The notes: generated from the sequence alone by a model not told the origin. A DNA stretch of 64,000 nucleotides from Ensifer sp. MPMI2T (GCF_004827385.1 NZ_SRXN01000001.1:434001-498000); one strand, 5' to 3'. Shown: positions 1 through 13,399, counted from the stretch's first letter. Program-made: numbers and translations.

Positions 1-2181
1 GGCGAGAAGTACAACAAGGTTGTCGACGCCTGGGGCAAGGCAACCGAAAAGGTCGCCGAAGAGATGATGGCGCGCATCAAGGCAGTCGAGTTCGACGAGA
101 ATGGCCGCCAGAAGCCGATGAACTCGATCTACATGATGTCGCACTCGGGCGCCCGCGGTTCGCCGAACCAGATGCGCCAGCTGGGCGGCATGCGCGGCCT
201 CATGGCCAAGCCGTCGGGCGAAATCATCGAAACGCCGATCATTTCGAACTTCAAGGAAGGCCTGACCGTGAACGAGTACTTCAACTCGACGCACGGTGCC
301 CGTAAGGGTCTGGCGGATACCGCCTTGAAGACGGCGAACTCGGGTTACCTCACCCGTCGTCTCGTCGACGTCGCGCAGGATTGCATCGTCACGCACACCG
401 ATTGCGGCACCGACAAGGGCCTCACCATGACGGCGATCGTCGATGCCGGTCAGGTCGTGGCCTCGCTCGGCCAGCGTATCCTCGGCCGCACCGCGCTCGA
501 CAACATCGACAACCCGATCAGCGGCGAGCGCATCGTCGACGCCGGCAAGATGATCTTGGAAGCTGATGTCGTCGAGATCGAGAAGGCCGGCATCCAGTCC
601 GTTCGCATCCGCTCGGCGCTGACCTGCGAGATCCAGACCGGCGTCTGCGGCGTCTGCTACGGTCGCGACCTTGCTCGCGGTACGCCCGTCAACATGGGCG
701 AGGCAGTCGGCGTCATCGCTGCGCAGTCGATCGGCGAGCCGGGCACGCAGCTGACCATGCGTACCTTCCACCTGGGCGGTACGGCAACCGTGGTCGACCA
801 GTCGTTCCTGGAAGCGTCCTATGAAGGGACGGTTCAGATCAAGAACCGCAACTTGCTGCGCAACTCCGATGGCGCACTTGTTGCCATGGGCCGCAACATG
901 GCGATCCAGATCCTCGACGAACGCGGTGTGGAGCGGTCCTCGCAGCGCGTCGCCTATGGTTCGAAGATCTTTGTCGATGACGGCGACAAGGTGAAGCGCG
1001 GCCAGCGTCTCGCCGAATGGGATCCCTACACCCGTCCGATGATGACGGAAGTGGAAGGTACCGTTCATTTCGAAGACGTCATCGACGGCATCTCCGTGCT
1101 CGAAGCGACGGACGAATCGACCGGCATCACCAAGCGCCAGGTTATCGACTGGCGTTCGACGCCGCGCGGCGCCGACCTCAAGCCGGCAATCGTCGTCAAG
1201 GACAAGAGCGGCGCCATCGCCAAGCTGTCGCGTGGTGGTGAAGCTCGCTTCATGCTCTCGGTCGATGCGATCCTCTCGGTCGAACCGGGTCAGAAGGTCA
1301 GCCAGGGCGACGTGCTTGCCCGTTCGCCGCTCGAAAGCGCCAAGACCAAGGACATCACCGGTGGTCTGCCGCGCGTTGCCGAACTCTTCGAGGCTCGTCG
1401 TCCGAAGGATCATGCCATCATCGCAGAGATCGATGGTACGGTCCGCTTCGGCCGCGACTACAAGAACAAGCGTCGCGTGCTGATCGAGCCGGCGGAAGAC
1501 GGTGTCGAGCCGGTCGAGTACCTGATCCCGAAGGGCAAGCCCTTCCATCTTCAGGATGGCGACTACATCGAGAAGGGCGATTACATCCTCGATGGCAACC
1601 CGGCGCCGCACGACATTCTGGCGATCAAGGGCGTGGAAGCGCTGGCTTCCTACCTCGTGAACGAAATCCAGGAAGTCTACCGTCTGCAGGGCGTTGTCAT
1701 CAACGACAAGCACATCGAGGTCATCGTCCGCCAGATGCTGCAGAAGGTCGAAATCACCGATGCCGGTGACTCGAGCTATATCGTCGGCGACAACGTCGAT
1801 CGCATCGAGCTCGAGGATGTCAACGATGCGCTGCTCGCCGAAGGCAAGAAGCCGGCCGTTGGCGATCCGGTCCTGCTCGGTATCACCAAGGCATCGTTGC
1901 AGACGCCGTCCTTCATCTCGGCCGCTTCGTTCCAGGAAACCACCAAGGTCCTGACCGAAGCCGCTGTTGCCGGCAAGATGGACGGTCTGCAGGGGCTCAA
2001 GGAAAACGTCATTGTCGGTCGCCTCATCCCGGCCGGTACCGGCGGCACCATGACGCAGATCCGCCGCATCGCCACCGCACGCGACGAGATGATCCTCGAA
2101 GAGCGCCGCAAGGGCACCGGTGCGGATGCCGCGACCCCGATGCTCGCCGACATGGCGAACGAGAACGCAGCGGCCGAATAA
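1..2181 (+). CDS. rpoC: DNA-directed RNA polymerase subunit beta' (C-terminal part; 5' end outside window)
   Basis: This is the catalytic core subunit of RNA polymerase. The reading frame is open from base 1, so the N-terminal half lies upstream. The visible part starts just before the bridge helix ([14 protein letters not shown]), continues through the start of the trigger loop ([18 protein letters not shown]) and its second arm ([20 protein letters not shown]). The zinc cysteines are present ([11 protein letters not shown] and [13 protein letters not shown]). The C-terminal stretch around [23 protein letters not shown] is the part that meets the omega subunit in this family. The gene ends at TAA and is followed by a strong terminator, so it closes the rpoBC transcript. 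Nothing unusual was seen. Confidence 0.98.
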   Translation, partial: GEKYNKVVDAWGKATEKVAEEMMARIKAVEFDENGRQKPMNSIYMMSHSGARGSPNQMRQLGGMRGLMAKPSGEIIETPIISNFKEGLTVNEYFNSTHGARKGLADTALKTANSGYLTRRLVDVAQDCIVTHTDCGTDKGLTMTAIVDAGQVVASLGQRILGRTALDNIDNPISGERIVDAGKMILEADVVEIEKAGIQSVRIRSALTCEIQTGVCGVCYGRDLARGTPVNMGEAVGVIAAQSIGEPGTQLTMRTFHLGGTATVVDQSFLEASYEGTVQIKNRNLLRNSDGALVAMGRNMAIQILDERGVERSSQRVAYGSKIFVDDGDKVKRGQRLAEWDPYTRPMMTEVEGTVHFEDVIDGISVLEATDESTGITKRQVIDWRSTPRGADLKPAIVVKDKSGAIAKLSRGGEARFMLSVDAILSVEPGQKVSQGDVLARSPLESAKTKDITGGLPRVAELFEARRPKDHAIIAEIDGTVRFGRDYKNKRRVLIEPAEDGVEPVEYLIPKGKPFHLQDGDYIEKGDYILDGNPAPHDILAIKGVEALASYLVNEIQEVYRLQGVVINDKHIEVIVRQMLQKVEITDAGDSSYIVGDNVDRIELEDVNDALLAEGKKPAVGDPVLLGITKASLQTPSFISAASFQETTKVLTEAAVAGKMDGLQGLKENVIVGRLIPAGTGGTMTQIRRIATARDEMILEERRKGTGADAATPMLADMANENAAAE

Positions 2182-2227
2182 CCGCAAGGGGAGGGTGCGA
2201 CCAGCGCCCGCCTTTTCAAAAACAAAG

Positions 2228-2260
2228 AAGCCGCTCGGAGCGATCCGGGCGGCTTTATCT
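2228..2260 (+). terminator. Rho-independent terminator of rpoC
   Basis: The sequence AAGCCGCtCGGA-gcga-TCCGgGCGGCTT forms a near-perfect hairpin and runs into TTTATCTT. It lies 46 bases past the rpoC stop codon. It also stands just past the 3' end of the convergent small gene at 2293-2589, and the hairpin is symmetrical enough to act from both sides. Confidence 0.85.
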
Positions 2261-2292
2261 TTCTGGCAGTGCGCTCAGATCGCGCGGCCCGG

Positions 2293-2589
2293 TTACGCGA
2301 AGCGAATGATCGCGACCTCACCTTCGAGCGCGCCCTGATACGCAGAGGCGTGCGGCTCTTCATCGGGAATGTCCGTCAAGGTTCCTATCTGATCGAGATC
2401 GGCCTGGAGAAAGCCTTCTTCGGCGAGCGCATTGAGCGCCTCACGCACGGCGGTGTCGTCGTCGGGCGCCCTGAGCATCACGTGGATGTCGATACCCTCG
2501 TCGTCGCCGTCGGCTTCGTAGGCCTTGCCGATGATGATGAAAACCAGCGGTTCGTCTGGCACGTTGTCGTTGTCCGGCGTAACGGGCAT
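2293..2589 (-). CDS. Conserved hypothetical small acidic protein
   Basis: This 98-residue protein is not recognised as a named family. It is acidic, has no signal peptide or membrane segment, and starts with MPVTPDNDNVPDEP. The middle (DIHVMLRAPDDDTAVREALNALAEEGF) looks like a small alpha/beta fold. The ATG is preceded by an AAGGACAT stretch that can serve as ribosome binding site. It is convergent with rpoC and lies between rpoC and rpsL. Codon use matches its neighbours, so it is probably a real chromosomal gene. Function is unknown. Confidence 0.7.
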   Translation of the reverse strand: MPVTPDNDNVPDEPLVFIIIGKAYEADGDDEGIDIHVMLRAPDDDTAVREALNALAEEGFLQADLDQIGTLTDIPDEEPHASAYQGALEGEVAIIRFA

Positions 2590-3161
2590 GATATGTCCTT
2601 TCGAGTTTCGACGATCTTAGCGTGCTTTTCGGCTGCGCGCGAAAGAAATAGGAAAAATGGGAAAGCGAAGAGAGAATCAGCCGACTGGTTTCGCCGGCCC
2701 ATCATCGTGGAAAACATTCAGAAAGAAGTTGCTGATTCCTTAATTGCGAAGGACAATACCTCCTTAAGGCGCCATGTTTGCGATCGCCGCCGGACCGAGC
2801 TGCTGCCAAAGCCCTGTTTTCCAGGCATGGCAGGGCTGTGCAGGCCAGAATATTTCTTAATTGCCCTTGACGGATGGCCCCGAAATCAGTACACCCCGCC
2901 GCATCGGAGCCCATGTGAGGCTGGCTGGTTCGGAACGTCGCGTTCTGGAGTTCGCCTCAAACAAGGTTCGAAACGCACGCTGAAGACAAAATGCTGCACG
3001 CAAGACGCGCGAGATAGTGCGTCCTCTGCTTTTGGTGGGGCCATCTGCGAAAAGGCGGATCGGCCCTCGTTTTGCGCATTTCATAGGCGTTCGAGACCGC
3101 CGGCGACGGCAACGATCCGCCCGAAAGGGTAACGAGACAAGATTTTGCAAGGGATGGTTAC
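2590..3161. other. Long intergenic region upstream of rpsL
   Basis: No convincing gene is seen in these 572 bases. The region must carry the promoter of the small minus-strand gene at one end and of the str operon at the other. A GGGGCC/GGCCC pairing near 3038-3075 could form a leader hairpin before rpsL, but it has no clear T-tract. Confidence 0.5.
2866..2895 (+). promoter_or_regulatory. Possible sigma-70 type promoter for the str operon
   Basis: CTTGACG is followed after a 17-base spacer by TACACC. The CTTGAC half matches the rhizobial -35 consensus well, while the -10 half is weak. If used, it gives an rpsL leader of about 260 bases. This is a guess from pattern only. Confidence 0.3.
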
Positions 3162-3533
3162 ATGCCTACCGTAAACCAGCTGATCCGCAAGCCGCGTCAG
3201 GCACAGGTAAAGCGCAACAAGGTTCCTGCTCTGCAGGAAAACCCGCAGAAGCGCGGCGTTTGCACCCGCGTCTACACGACGACCCCGAAGAAGCCGAACT
3301 CGGCTCTGCGTAAGGTTGCAAAGATCCGCCTGACGAACGGCTTCGAAGTCATCGGCTACATTCCGGGCGAAGGCCACAACCTGCAGGAGCACTCCGTGGT
3401 CATGATCCGCGGGGGCCGCGTAAAGGACCTTCCGGGTGTTCGTTACCACATCATCCGTGGCGTTCTCGATACGCAGGGTGTGAAGAACCGCAAGCAGCGC
3501 CGCTCCAAGTACGGCGCGAAGCGTCCGAAATAA
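3162..3533 (+). CDS. rpsL: 30S ribosomal protein S12
   Basis: S12 sits at the decoding centre of the small subunit. The 123-residue protein has the conserved [11 protein letters not shown] and [13 protein letters not shown] segments. Both lysines that mutate in streptomycin resistance are the wild-type residue. It is the first gene of the str operon, followed 57 bases later by rpsG. The start ATG follows AGGGATGGTTAC, a plausible binding site. Length is normal for the family. Confidence 0.98.
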
Positions 3534-3578
3534 CATCGCAACCGGCGCCATTTCGCTGGTCAAGTTTTTAAAAGTTGA

Positions 3579-4061
<483 letters not shown>

Positions 4062-4091
4062 TCTGGAACAGGTCCTGAAAGGCAGTCTCTC

Positions 4092-6191
4092 ATGGCTCGC
4101 GAATATAAAATCGAAGATTACCGAAATTTCGGTATCATGGCGCACATCGACGCCGGCAAGACGACGACGACCGAGCGCATCCTTTACTATACCGGCAAGT
4201 CCCACAAGATCGGCGAAGTCCACGACGGCGCCGCAACCATGGACTGGATGGAGCAGGAGCAGGAACGCGGCATCACGATCACGTCTGCTGCCACCACGAC
4301 CTTCTGGAAGGGCCGTGACGGCAAGATGCGCCGCTTCAACATCATCGATACCCCCGGCCACGTGGACTTCACTATCGAAGTCGAGCGTTCGCTGCGCGTT
4401 CTCGACGGCGCCATCGCGCTGCTCGATGCCAACGCTGGTGTTGAGCCGCAGACCGAAACCGTCTGGCGTCAGGCTGAGAAGTATCATGTTCCGCGCATGA
4501 TCTTCTGCAACAAGATGGACAAGACCGGTGCGGACTTCTACCGCTCCGTCGAGATGATCAAGAGTCGTCTCGGCGCAACGGCCGTCGTCATGCAGCTGCC
4601 AATTGGCGCTGAAAGTGAATTCAAGGGCGTTGTCGACCTCATCGAGATGAATGCTCTCGTCTGGCGTGATGAGTCGCTCGGCGCCCAGTGGGACGTCGTC
4701 GAAATTCCGGCCGACATGAAGGAGAAGGCTGAAGAATACCGCGAAAAGCTGATCGAGACCGTGGTCGAGATCGACGAAGCGGCAATGGAAGCCTACCTGG
4801 AAGGCAACTACCCGGACAACGACAAGATCCGTGAGCTGGTTCGTCGCGGCACGATCGACGTGAAGTTCCACCCGATGTTCTGCGGCACTGCCTTCAAGAA
4901 CAAGGGCGTTCAGCCGTTGCTCGACGCAGTCGTCGACTACCTGCCGTCCCCGGTCGATATTCCGGCGATCAAGGGCATCGACGTCAAGACCGAAGGCGAA
5001 ATCACCCGTAAGGCTGACGATAACGAGCCGCTCTCGATGCTGGCGTTCAAGATCATGAACGACCCCTTCGTCGGCTCGCTGACCTTTGCACGCATTTATT
5101 CCGGCAAGCTCGAAAAGGGCACGTCGGTCATGAACACGGTTAAGGAAAAGCGCGAGCGCGTCGGCCGCATGCTGCAGATGCACTCGAACTCGCGTGAGGA
5201 CATCGAAGAAGCCTTCGCTGGCGACATCGTTGCTCTCGCAGGTCTCAAGGAAACCACCACGGGCGACACGCTCTGCGATCCGCTGAAGCCGGTCATCCTT
5301 GAGCGCATGGAATTCCCCGAGCCGGTCATCCAGATCGCGATCGAGCCGAAGACCAAGGGCGACCAGGAAAAGATGGGCCTCGCGCTCAACCGCCTGGCTG
5401 CAGAAGATCCGTCCTTCCGCGTCAAGACCGACGAGGAATCCGGCCAGACGATCATCGCCGGCATGGGTGAACTTCACCTCGACATCATCGTCGACCGCAT
5501 GCGTCGCGAGTTCAAGGTCGAAGCTTCGGTTGGTGCTCCGCAGGTTGCTTACCGTGAAACCATCACGCGCCAGCACGAAGAAGACTACACGCACAAGAAG
5601 CAGTCCGGTGGTACCGGTCAGTTCGCGCGCGTCAAGATCGTCTTCGAACCGAACCCGGAAGGCGAAGATTTCGTATTCGAATCCAAGATCGTCGGTGGTG
5701 CTGTTCCGAAGGAATACATCCCGGGCGTTCAGAAGGGTATCGAAAGCGTTCTGTCCTCAGGCCCGCTCGCTGGCTTCCCGATGCTGGGTGTCAAGGCGAC
5801 GCTCATCGACGGTGCGTTCCACGACGTCGACTCGTCCGTCCTGGCGTTCGAAATTGCTTCGCGTGCCTGCTTCCGTGAAGCAGCGAAGAAGGCCGGTGCT
5901 CAGCTCCTCGAGCCGATCATGAAGGTCGAGGTCGTAACGCCGGAAGATTACGTCGGTGACGTGATCGGTGACCTGAACTCTCGCCGTGGCCAGATCCAGG
6001 GTCAGGAATCGCGCGGCGTTGCCGTGGTGATCAATGCCCACGTGCCGCTCGCGAACATGTTCAAGTACGTGGACAACCTGCGCTCGATGTCGCAGGGCCG
6101 CGCTCAGTACACGATGCTGTTCGATCACTACGCGCCGGTTCCGTCGAACGTCGCGCAGGAAATCCAGGCGAAATATTCCGGTCAGAAGTGA
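4092..6191 (+). CDS. fusA: Translation elongation factor G
   Basis: EF-G is the GTPase that drives translocation on the ribosome. The 699-residue protein has the G1 motif AHIDAGKTT near residue 18, G3 DTPGHVDF, and G4 NKMD, followed by domains II to V. Domain IV carries the [13 protein letters not shown] stretch. The start follows rpsG by 30 bases. Length is normal and no second copy is seen in this window. Confidence 0.98.
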   Translation: MAREYKIEDYRNFGIMAHIDAGKTTTTERILYYTGKSHKIGEVHDGAATMDWMEQEQERGITITSAATTTFWKGRDGKMRRFNIIDTPGHVDFTIEVERSLRVLDGAIALLDANAGVEPQTETVWRQAEKYHVPRMIFCNKMDKTGADFYRSVEMIKSRLGATAVVMQLPIGAESEFKGVVDLIEMNALVWRDESLGAQWDVVEIPADMKEKAEEYREKLIETVVEIDEAAMEAYLEGNYPDNDKIRELVRRGTIDVKFHPMFCGTAFKNKGVQPLLDAVVDYLPSPVDIPAIKGIDVKTEGEITRKADDNEPLSMLAFKIMNDPFVGSLTFARIYSGKLEKGTSVMNTVKEKRERVGRMLQMHSNSREDIEEAFAGDIVALAGLKETTTGDTLCDPLKPVILERMEFPEPVIQIAIEPKTKGDQEKMGLALNRLAAEDPSFRVKTDEESGQTIIAGMGELHLDIIVDRMRREFKVEASVGAPQVAYRETITRQHEEDYTHKKQSGGTGQFARVKIVFEPNPEGEDFVFESKIVGGAVPKEYIPGVQKGIESVLSSGPLAGFPMLGVKATLIDGAFHDVDSSVLAFEIASRACFREAAKKAGAQLLEPIMKVEVVTPEDYVGDVIGDLNSRRGQIQGQESRGVAVVINAHVPLANMFKYVDNLRSMSQGRAQYTMLFDHYAPVPSNVAQEIQAKYSGQK

Positions 6192-6262
6192 CCGGAATAG
6201 CCTCGCGCTGAAACAGAATGAAAAGATTTCCCCTCTAGGGGACAGAAAACGGAGAGCCGGAA

Positions 6263-7438
<1,176 letters not shown>

Positions 7439-7462
7439 CAAGACAACGGCTCGGCCGTTTCT

Positions 7463-7499
7463 GCAGGGACATGGTCTCTCCCATGTCCCTGCGATTTTT
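7463..7499 (+). terminator. Rho-independent terminator after tuf
   Basis: GCAGGGACATGG and CCATGTCCCTGC form a perfect 12-bp stem with a six-base loop, followed by GATTTTTG. It separates the str operon from rpsJ. Confidence 0.9.
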
Positions 7500-7587
7500 G
7501 AAAGAAGCGGCAGAGCGTAACGAATTCAGAAGTTTAAGTGTGTGCCTTTGAAGAGGCATACCGGAAACACGAGCAAGGACAAGTCGA

Positions 7588-7896
7588 ATGAACGGCCAGA
7601 ATATCCGCATCCGCCTTAAGGCGTTTGATCACCGGATCCTCGATGCCTCCACGCGCGAAATCGTGTCGACGGCCAAGCGCACCGGTGCGAGTGTGCGCGG
7701 GCCTGTGCCGCTTCCGACCCGGATTGAAAAATTCACGGTCAACCGGTCGCCGCACGTCGACAAGAAGAGCCGCGAACAGTTTGAGATGCGCACGCACAAG
7801 CGCCTTCTCGATATCGTTGATCCGACCCCGCAGACGGTTGATGCGCTGATGAAGCTCGATCTGGCCGCTGGCGTCGACGTCGAGATCAAGCTCTAA
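7588..7896 (+). CDS. rpsJ: 30S ribosomal protein S10 (NusE)
   Basis: S10 is part of the 30S head and also serves in NusB-dependent antitermination. The 102-residue protein begins [19 protein letters not shown] and has the conserved GPVPLPT segment. It is the first gene of the S10 operon and lies 149 bases beyond tuf, past the tuf terminator. GCAAGGAC upstream can act as ribosome binding site. Length is typical. Confidence 0.98.
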
Positions 7897-8017
7897 GGTC
7901 CGGCGCAAGCCGAAATAACAAGGAAGGTACGTGGAGTTTTCCAACGGCTTCCAGGAACAGGAAACCGGAAGGTGCAAGAGGCACCGGACGGGAACCCTAA
8001 ACAAGAGGCGTGAACCG

Positions 8018-8704
8018 ATGCGTTCAGGTGTGATTGCACAGAAGGTGGGAATGACCCGCGTCTACAACGACGCCGGCGAGCATATCCCGGTAACAGTATT
8101 GCGGCTGGAGAACTGCCAGGTAGTGGCCCACCGCACGGAAGAAAAGAACGGCTATACCGCAGTTCAGCTGGGTGCCGGCCGTTCCAAGGTCAAGAATACG
8201 CCGAAGGCTATGCGCGGCCATTTTGCCGCTGCAAACGTCGAGCCGAAGGCAAAGGTCGTCGAGTTCCGCGTGAGCGCCGACAACCTGATCGACGTTGGTT
8301 CTGAACTGACGGCCAGCCACTTTGTTGCCGGCCAGCTGGTTGATGTGACCGGTACGACGATCGGTAAGGGCTTTGCCGGCGCCATCAAGCGCCACAACTT
8401 CGGCGGCTTGCGCGCCACGCACGGCGTTTCCGTATCGCACCGCTCGCATGGTTCTACCGGTTCCAACCAGGATCCGGGCCGTGTTTGGAAGGGCAAGCGC
8501 ATGGCCGGCCACATGGGCCAGACCCGCGTTACCACCCAGAACCTGGAAGTCGTATCGACGGACGAAGACCGCGGCCTGATCCTGGTCAAGGGTGCAGTCC
8601 CCGGCTCCAAGGGTGCCTGGATCGTCGTTCGCGACGCAATCAAGTCAGGCACCCCGGAAAGCGCTCCGCGCCCGGCCGGCGTGCGCGCCGAAGCATCGAA
8701 GTAA
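8018..8704 (+). CDS. rplC: 50S ribosomal protein L3
   Basis: L3 is an early assembly protein of the 50S subunit that reaches towards the peptidyl transferase centre. The ATG at 8018 gives [20 protein letters not shown], the usual start, and AAGAGGCG lies just upstream. An in-frame GTG at 7931 would add 29 unlikely residues and was set aside. The 228-residue protein has the [16 protein letters not shown] segment. It sits 121 bases after rpsJ and 12 before rplD. Confidence 0.96.
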   Translation: MRSGVIAQKVGMTRVYNDAGEHIPVTVLRLENCQVVAHRTEEKNGYTAVQLGAGRSKVKNTPKAMRGHFAAANVEPKAKVVEFRVSADNLIDVGSELTASHFVAGQLVDVTGTTIGKGFAGAIKRHNFGGLRATHGVSVSHRSHGSTGSNQDPGRVWKGKRMAGHMGQTRVTTQNLEVVSTDEDRGLILVKGAVPGSKGAWIVVRDAIKSGTPESAPRPAGVRAEASK

Positions 8705-8716
8705 GGGAGCCGAATT

Positions 8717-9337
8717 ATGGATCTCACCGTCAAAACCCTCGAGGGCAAGGACGCGGGAAAGGTTTCCCTTTCTGACGCCATTTTCGGCCTCGAACCCCGT
8801 GAAGACATCATCGCCCGCGTCGTTCGTTGGCAGCTCGCCAAGAAGCAGCAGGGCACGCACAAGGCCAAGGGCCGCGCAGAAGTTTCGCGCACCGGCGCCA
8901 AGATGTACAAGCAGAAGGGTACGGGCCGCGCCCGCCACCACTCCGCTCGTGCTCCGCAGTTCCGCGGCGGTGGCAAGGCTCATGGCCCGGTCGTCCGCAG
9001 CCACGCACACGACCTTCCGAAGAAGGTCCGTGCGCTCGGCCTGCGCCATGCGCTCTCGGCCAAGCTGAAGGCAGAAGAGATCATCGTCATTGACGATCTC
9101 GTTGCCAAGGAAGCAAAGACGAAGGCTCTCGCCGGCGTATTCGCGTCGCTCGGCCTCACCAACGCTCTGATCATCGGCGGCGCCGAAATCGAGAGCAACT
9201 TCAAGCTCGCAGCCCAGAACATCCCGAACGTGGACGTTCTGCCGGTCCAGGGCATCAACGTTTACGACATTCTGCGCCGCGGTAAGCTCGTGCTTTCCAA
9301 GGCTGCCGTAGAAGCTCTGGAGGAGCGGTTCAAATGA
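8717..9337 (+). CDS. rplD: 50S ribosomal protein L4
   Basis: L4 lines the exit tunnel of the 50S subunit and in some bacteria represses the S10 operon. The 206-residue protein carries the tunnel-loop stretch [20 protein letters not shown] near residues 60 to 80. Its stop overlaps the rplW start by four bases (ATGA), which fits translational coupling. Length is normal. Confidence 0.97.
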   Translation: MDLTVKTLEGKDAGKVSLSDAIFGLEPREDIIARVVRWQLAKKQQGTHKAKGRAEVSRTGAKMYKQKGTGRARHHSARAPQFRGGGKAHGPVVRSHAHDLPKKVRALGLRHALSAKLKAEEIIVIDDLVAKEAKTKALAGVFASLGLTNALIIGGAEIESNFKLAAQNIPNVDVLPVQGINVYDILRRGKLVLSKAAVEALEERFK

Positions 9338-9627
9338 CGGATCTTCGCCACTATGACGTGATCGTGTCTCCCTCGATCACCGAAAAGTCGACGCTGGTTT
9401 CCGAACAGAACCAGGTCGTCTTCAACGTCGCCAAGGGCGCTTCGAAGCCTGAGATCAAGGCTGCTGTCGAAGCCCTGTTCGGCGTCAAGGTCACGGCCGT
9501 GAACACGCTCCTCCGCAAGGGTAAGCTGAAGCGTTTCCGCGGTTTTGCCGGGAAGCAGAAGGACGTGAAGAAGGCGATCGTCACGCTCGCCGAAGGTCAG
9601 TCCATCGACGTCTCCACCGGTCTCTAA
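9334..9627 (+). CDS. rplW: 50S ribosomal protein L23
   Basis: L23 lies at the tunnel exit and is the docking site for trigger factor and SRP. The 97-residue protein starts [20 protein letters not shown], typical of alphaproteobacteria, and has the [16 protein letters not shown] core. It overlaps the end of rplD by four bases, which suggests coupled translation. rplB follows after 43 bases. Confidence 0.97.
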   Translation: MTDLRHYDVIVSPSITEKSTLVSEQNQVVFNVAKGASKPEIKAAVEALFGVKVTAVNTLLRKGKLKRFRGFAGKQKDVKKAIVTLAEGQSIDVSTGL

Positions 9628-9670
9628 CGGATAGGCCCATTAGGGTAAAAACCCAAAAGGGAACAAGAAA

Positions 9671-10507
9671 ATGGCATTGAAAAGTTTCAATCCGACGACC
9701 CCAAGCCAACGTCAGCTGGTCATCGTGAACCGGGCTGGCCTCTACAAGGGTAAGCCGGTCAAGACGCTGACCGAGGGCCTGTCTTCCAAGGGCGGTCGCA
9801 ACAACCTGGGCCGCATCACCGTCCGCTTCCAGGGCGGCGGTCACAAGCGGACCTACCGTCTGGTCGACTTTAAGCGTCGCAAGTTCGACGTAGAAGGCAC
9901 CGTTGAGCGTCTGGAATACGACCCGAACCGCACCGCCTTCATCGCGCTCGTCAACTATGCCGACGGCGAACAGGCCTACATCCTGGCGCCGCAGCGTCTG
10001 GCTGCCGGCGACAAGGTCATCGCTTCGGAAAAGGCCGTTGACGTCAAGCCCGGCAACACGATGCCGCTGCAGTACATTCCGGTTGGCTCCATCATCCACA
10101 ATGTGGAAATGAAGCCGGGCAAGGGCGGCCAGATCGCCCGCTCCGCCGGAACCTACGCGCAGCTCGTCGGCCGCGACCAGGGTATGGCTATCCTTCGCCT
10201 GAACTCGGGCGAGCAGCGCCTAGTGCACGGTTCTTGCCTTGCTTCGATTGGCGCTGTATCGAACCCGGATCACGGCAACATCAATGACGGTAAGGCTGGT
10301 CGCTCGCGTTGGCGCGGCAAGCGCCCGCACGTTCGCGGTGTCGTCATGAACCCGGTCGACCATCCGCACGGCGGTGGTGAAGGCCGTACCTCGGGTGGTC
10401 GTCACCCGGTTACCCCGTGGGGCAAGCCCACGAAGGGTAAGCGTACGCGCTCCAACAAGTCGACCGACAAGTTCATCATGCGCTCGCGTCACCAGAAGAA
10501 GAAGTAA
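9671..10507 (+). CDS. rplB: 50S ribosomal protein L2
   Basis: L2 is needed for subunit association and peptidyl transferase activity. The 278-residue protein has the conserved [14 protein letters not shown] near the N-terminus and [13 protein letters not shown] near residue 225, including the histidine important in the family. An AAAGGGAACAAGAAA leader holds the binding site. It stands between rplW and rpsS in the usual S10 order. Confidence 0.98.
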   Translation: MALKSFNPTTPSQRQLVIVNRAGLYKGKPVKTLTEGLSSKGGRNNLGRITVRFQGGGHKRTYRLVDFKRRKFDVEGTVERLEYDPNRTAFIALVNYADGEQAYILAPQRLAAGDKVIASEKAVDVKPGNTMPLQYIPVGSIIHNVEMKPGKGGQIARSAGTYAQLVGRDQGMAILRLNSGEQRLVHGSCLASIGAVSNPDHGNINDGKAGRSRWRGKRPHVRGVVMNPVDHPHGGGEGRTSGGRHPVTPWGKPTKGKRTRSNKSTDKFIMRSRHQKKK

Positions 10508-10522
10508 GAGAGGAAGTCTCGA

Positions 10523-10801
10523 ATGACTCGTTCAGTATGGAAAGGTCCGTTCGTTGACGGTTATCTTCTCAAGAAGGCTGAGAAGGTCCGGGAAGGCGGT
10601 CGTAACGAAGTGATCAAGATTTGGAGCCGCCGCTCCACGATCCTTCCGCAGTTTGTCGGCCTCACCTTCGGCGTCTACAACGGCAGCAAGCACGTCCCGG
10701 TCAGCGTCAACGAAGACATGGTCGGACATAAGTTTGGTGAATTCTCTCCGACCCGGACCTACTACGGTCATGGCGCGGACAAGAAGGCAAAGAGGAAATA
10801 A
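10523..10801 (+). CDS. rpsS: 30S ribosomal protein S19
   Basis: S19 binds in the 30S head beside S13. The 92-residue protein begins [19 protein letters not shown] and ends in the basic KKAKRK tail, both as expected. AGAGGAAG precedes the ATG. It is followed two bases later by rplV, so the two are likely translated together. Confidence 0.98.
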   Translation: MTRSVWKGPFVDGYLLKKAEKVREGGRNEVIKIWSRRSTILPQFVGLTFGVYNGSKHVPVSVNEDMVGHKFGEFSPTRTYYGHGADKKAKRK

Positions 10802-10803
10802 CA

Positions 10804-11192
10804 ATGGGCAAGGCAAAAGCCGAACGCCGGCTGAAGGATAATGAGGCGCAGGCCATTGCGCGCACGATCCGCGTCAGCCCCCAGAAGCTCAACCTCGTTG
10901 CTGCGATGATCCGCGGCAAGAAGGTTGATCGCGCTCTGGCCGAACTCGAGTTCTCGCGTAAGCGCATTGCAGACACTGTCAAGAAGACGCTTGAATCTGC
11001 GATCGCAAACGCTGAGAACAACCACGATCTCGACGTTGATTCGCTCATCGTCGCTGAAGCTTACGTTGGCAAGTCGATCGTGATGAAGCGCTTCCACGCT
11101 CGTGGTCGCGGCCGTGCATCGCGCGTCGAAAAGCCGTTCTCGCACTTGACGATCGTCGTTCGTGAAGTGGAAGCCAAAGGGGAGGCCGCATA

Positions 11193-11193
<1 letters not shown>
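10804..11193 (+). CDS. rplV: 50S ribosomal protein L22
   Basis: L22 spans the 50S subunit and its beta-hairpin lines the exit tunnel. The 129-residue protein shows the tunnel hairpin segment [21 protein letters not shown] near residues 90 to 110, with no insertion of the macrolide-resistance type. Its last base is the first base of the rpsC ATG, so the genes are coupled. Confidence 0.97.
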
Positions 11194-11924
<731 letters not shown>

Positions 11925-11962
11925 CATTCGCGTTTGGCAGCCAATATCGGAGAAGTAAAAAA

Positions 11963-12376
11963 ATGTTGCAGCCAAAGCGTACGAAGTATCGCAAGCAGTT
12001 CAAGGGCCGCATCAAGGGCGTCGCCAAGGGCGGTTCTGATCTCGCCTTCGGCGAATTCGGCCTGAAGGCTCAGGAGCCGAACCGCGTAAACGCCCGTGAG
12101 ATCGAAGCAGCTCGCCGCGCGATCACACGCCACATGAAGCGCGCCGGCCGCGTTTGGATCCGTGTGTTCCCGGACGTTCCGGTCACCGCCAAGCCGACCG
12201 AAGTCCGCATGGGTAAGGGTAAGGGTTCGGTCGAATACTGGGCATGCAAGGTCAAGCCCGGCCGTATGATGTTCGAGATCGATGGTGTCAGCGAAGAACT
12301 CGCCCGTGAGGCACTTCGTCTTGGCGCTGCCAAGCTCTCTGTCAAGACGCGCTTCGTGCAGCGTATCGCAGAGTAA
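11963..12376 (+). CDS. rplP: 50S ribosomal protein L16
   Basis: L16 helps place tRNA in the A site of the 50S subunit. The 137-residue protein begins [19 protein letters not shown] and has the [19 protein letters not shown] segment of the family. GGAGAAGTAAAAAA precedes the ATG. It lies 38 bases after rpsC and is followed closely by rpmC. Confidence 0.98.
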   Translation: MLQPKRTKYRKQFKGRIKGVAKGGSDLAFGEFGLKAQEPNRVNAREIEAARRAITRHMKRAGRVWIRVFPDVPVTAKPTEVRMGKGKGSVEYWACKVKPGRMMFEIDGVSEELAREALRLGAAKLSVKTRFVQRIAE

Positions 12377-12388
12377 GGAGTGAAGCTC

Positions 12389-12589
12389 ATGAAAGCCGCA
12401 GATGTTCGCGCTCTGAGCGCCGATCAACTCAACGAAGAGCTTGCCAAGCTGAAGAAGGAGCAGTTCAACCTGCGCTTCCAGAAGGCAACTGGCCAGCTCG
12501 AGAAGTCTTCGCGTATCGACGAAGTCCGCAAGGACATCGCACGCATTAAAACAATTGCCCGCCAGAAGGCGGCAGAAGCCAAGGCCTAA
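12389..12589 (+). CDS. rpmC: 50S ribosomal protein L29
   Basis: L29 lies by the tunnel exit next to L23. The ATG at 12389 was chosen because AAGGAG at 12375-12380 stands eight bases before it; a GTG at 12380 in the same frame would overlap that binding site. The 66-residue protein is a helical hairpin with [23 protein letters not shown]. It lies between rplP and rpsQ, as usual. Confidence 0.95.
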   Translation: MKAADVRALSADQLNEELAKLKKEQFNLRFQKATGQLEKSSRIDEVRKDIARIKTIARQKAAEAKA

Positions 12590-12601
12590 GGACCACAAAA
12601 A

Positions 12602-12838
12602 ATGCCGAAACGCATTCTGCAGGGCACCGTCGTCAGCGACAAGAACGACAAGACTGTAGTCGTCAGGGTCGAGCGCCGCTTTGCGCACCCGATCCTCCAG
12701 AAGACCGTTCGCCGTTCCAAGAAGTACAAGGCTCACGACGAGAACAACCAGTACAAGGTCGGCGACGTCGTTTCCATCGAGGAATGCGCGCCGATCTCCA
12801 AGGATAAGCGCTGGACGGTGGTTTCCGCCCAGGCTTGA
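12602..12838 (+). CDS. rpsQ: 30S ribosomal protein S17
   Basis: S17 is a primary 16S rRNA-binding protein of OB fold. The 78-residue protein starts [20 protein letters not shown] and has the [12 protein letters not shown] segment. The start lies 12 bases past rpmC. It is followed by an unusually long gap of 178 bases with two hairpins before rplN, which marks the S10/spc boundary. Confidence 0.97.
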   Translation: MPKRILQGTVVSDKNDKTVVVRVERRFAHPILQKTVRRSKKYKAHDENNQYKVGDVVSIEECAPISKDKRWTVVSAQA

Positions 12839-12857
12839 TTTCTGCAGGTTTTGACCG

Positions 12858-12875
12858 CGAGACCCTTGCGTCTCG
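12858..12875 (+). other. Hairpin in the rpsQ-rplN gap
   Basis: CGAGAC-ccttgc-GTCTCG is a perfect six-bp stem. No T-tract follows, so it is not itself a terminator. It stands 38 bases ahead of a terminator-like hairpin. Confidence 0.5.
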
Positions 12876-12912
12876 GGCAAATATCTGTATGAAGCACGCA
12901 ATTAAAGCTGAG

Positions 12913-12938
12913 GAACGCTCGAGTCCGGGCGTTCTTTT
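12913..12938 (+). terminator. Terminator-like hairpin between S10 and spc operons
   Basis: GAACGCTC-gagtcc-GGGCGTTC forms an eight-bp stem with one G-T pair, followed by TTTTGCTTT. It could end the S10 transcript or attenuate read-through into rplN. Confidence 0.65.
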
Positions 12939-13016
12939 GCTTTGAGATGAGCACAATAAGCCGGGCGAGGGGGTTTCGACCCAACCGGCCTGGTAACAAC
13001 AAGAAGGCGACCTGAC

Positions 13017-13385
13017 ATGATTCAGATGCAAACAAACCTCGACGTGGCGGATAATTCCGGCGCACGTCGTGTCATGTGCATCAAGGTGCTGGGCGGCTCC
13101 AAGCGCAAGTATGCGTCGATCGGCGACATCATTGTCGTTTCGATCAAGGAAGCCATTCCGCGCGGCCGCGTGAAGAAGGGTGACGTCATGAAGGCTGTTG
13201 TCGTTCGCACTGCGAAGGACATCCGCCGTCCGGATGGCAGCGTCATCCGCTTCGACACCAACGCAGCCGTTCTTATCGATAACAAGAAAGAGCCGATCGG
13301 CACCCGTATCTTCGGACCGGTTCCGCGCGAACTCCGCGCCAAGAACCACATGAAGATCATCTCGCTGGCTCCGGAAGTACTCTAA
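13017..13385 (+). CDS. rplN: 50S ribosomal protein L14
   Basis: L14 forms part of the intersubunit bridge and binds the silencing factor RsfS in other bacteria. The 122-residue protein begins [27 protein letters not shown], the family start. AGAAGGCGACCTGAC precedes the ATG. It is the first gene of the spc operon, and rplX follows after 14 bases. Confidence 0.98.
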   Translation: MIQMQTNLDVADNSGARRVMCIKVLGGSKRKYASIGDIIVVSIKEAIPRGRVKKGDVMKAVVVRTAKDIRRPDGSVIRFDTNAAVLIDNKKEPIGTRIFGPVPRELRAKNHMKIISLAPEVL

Positions 13386-13399
13386 GGGAGCGTTGAGAG

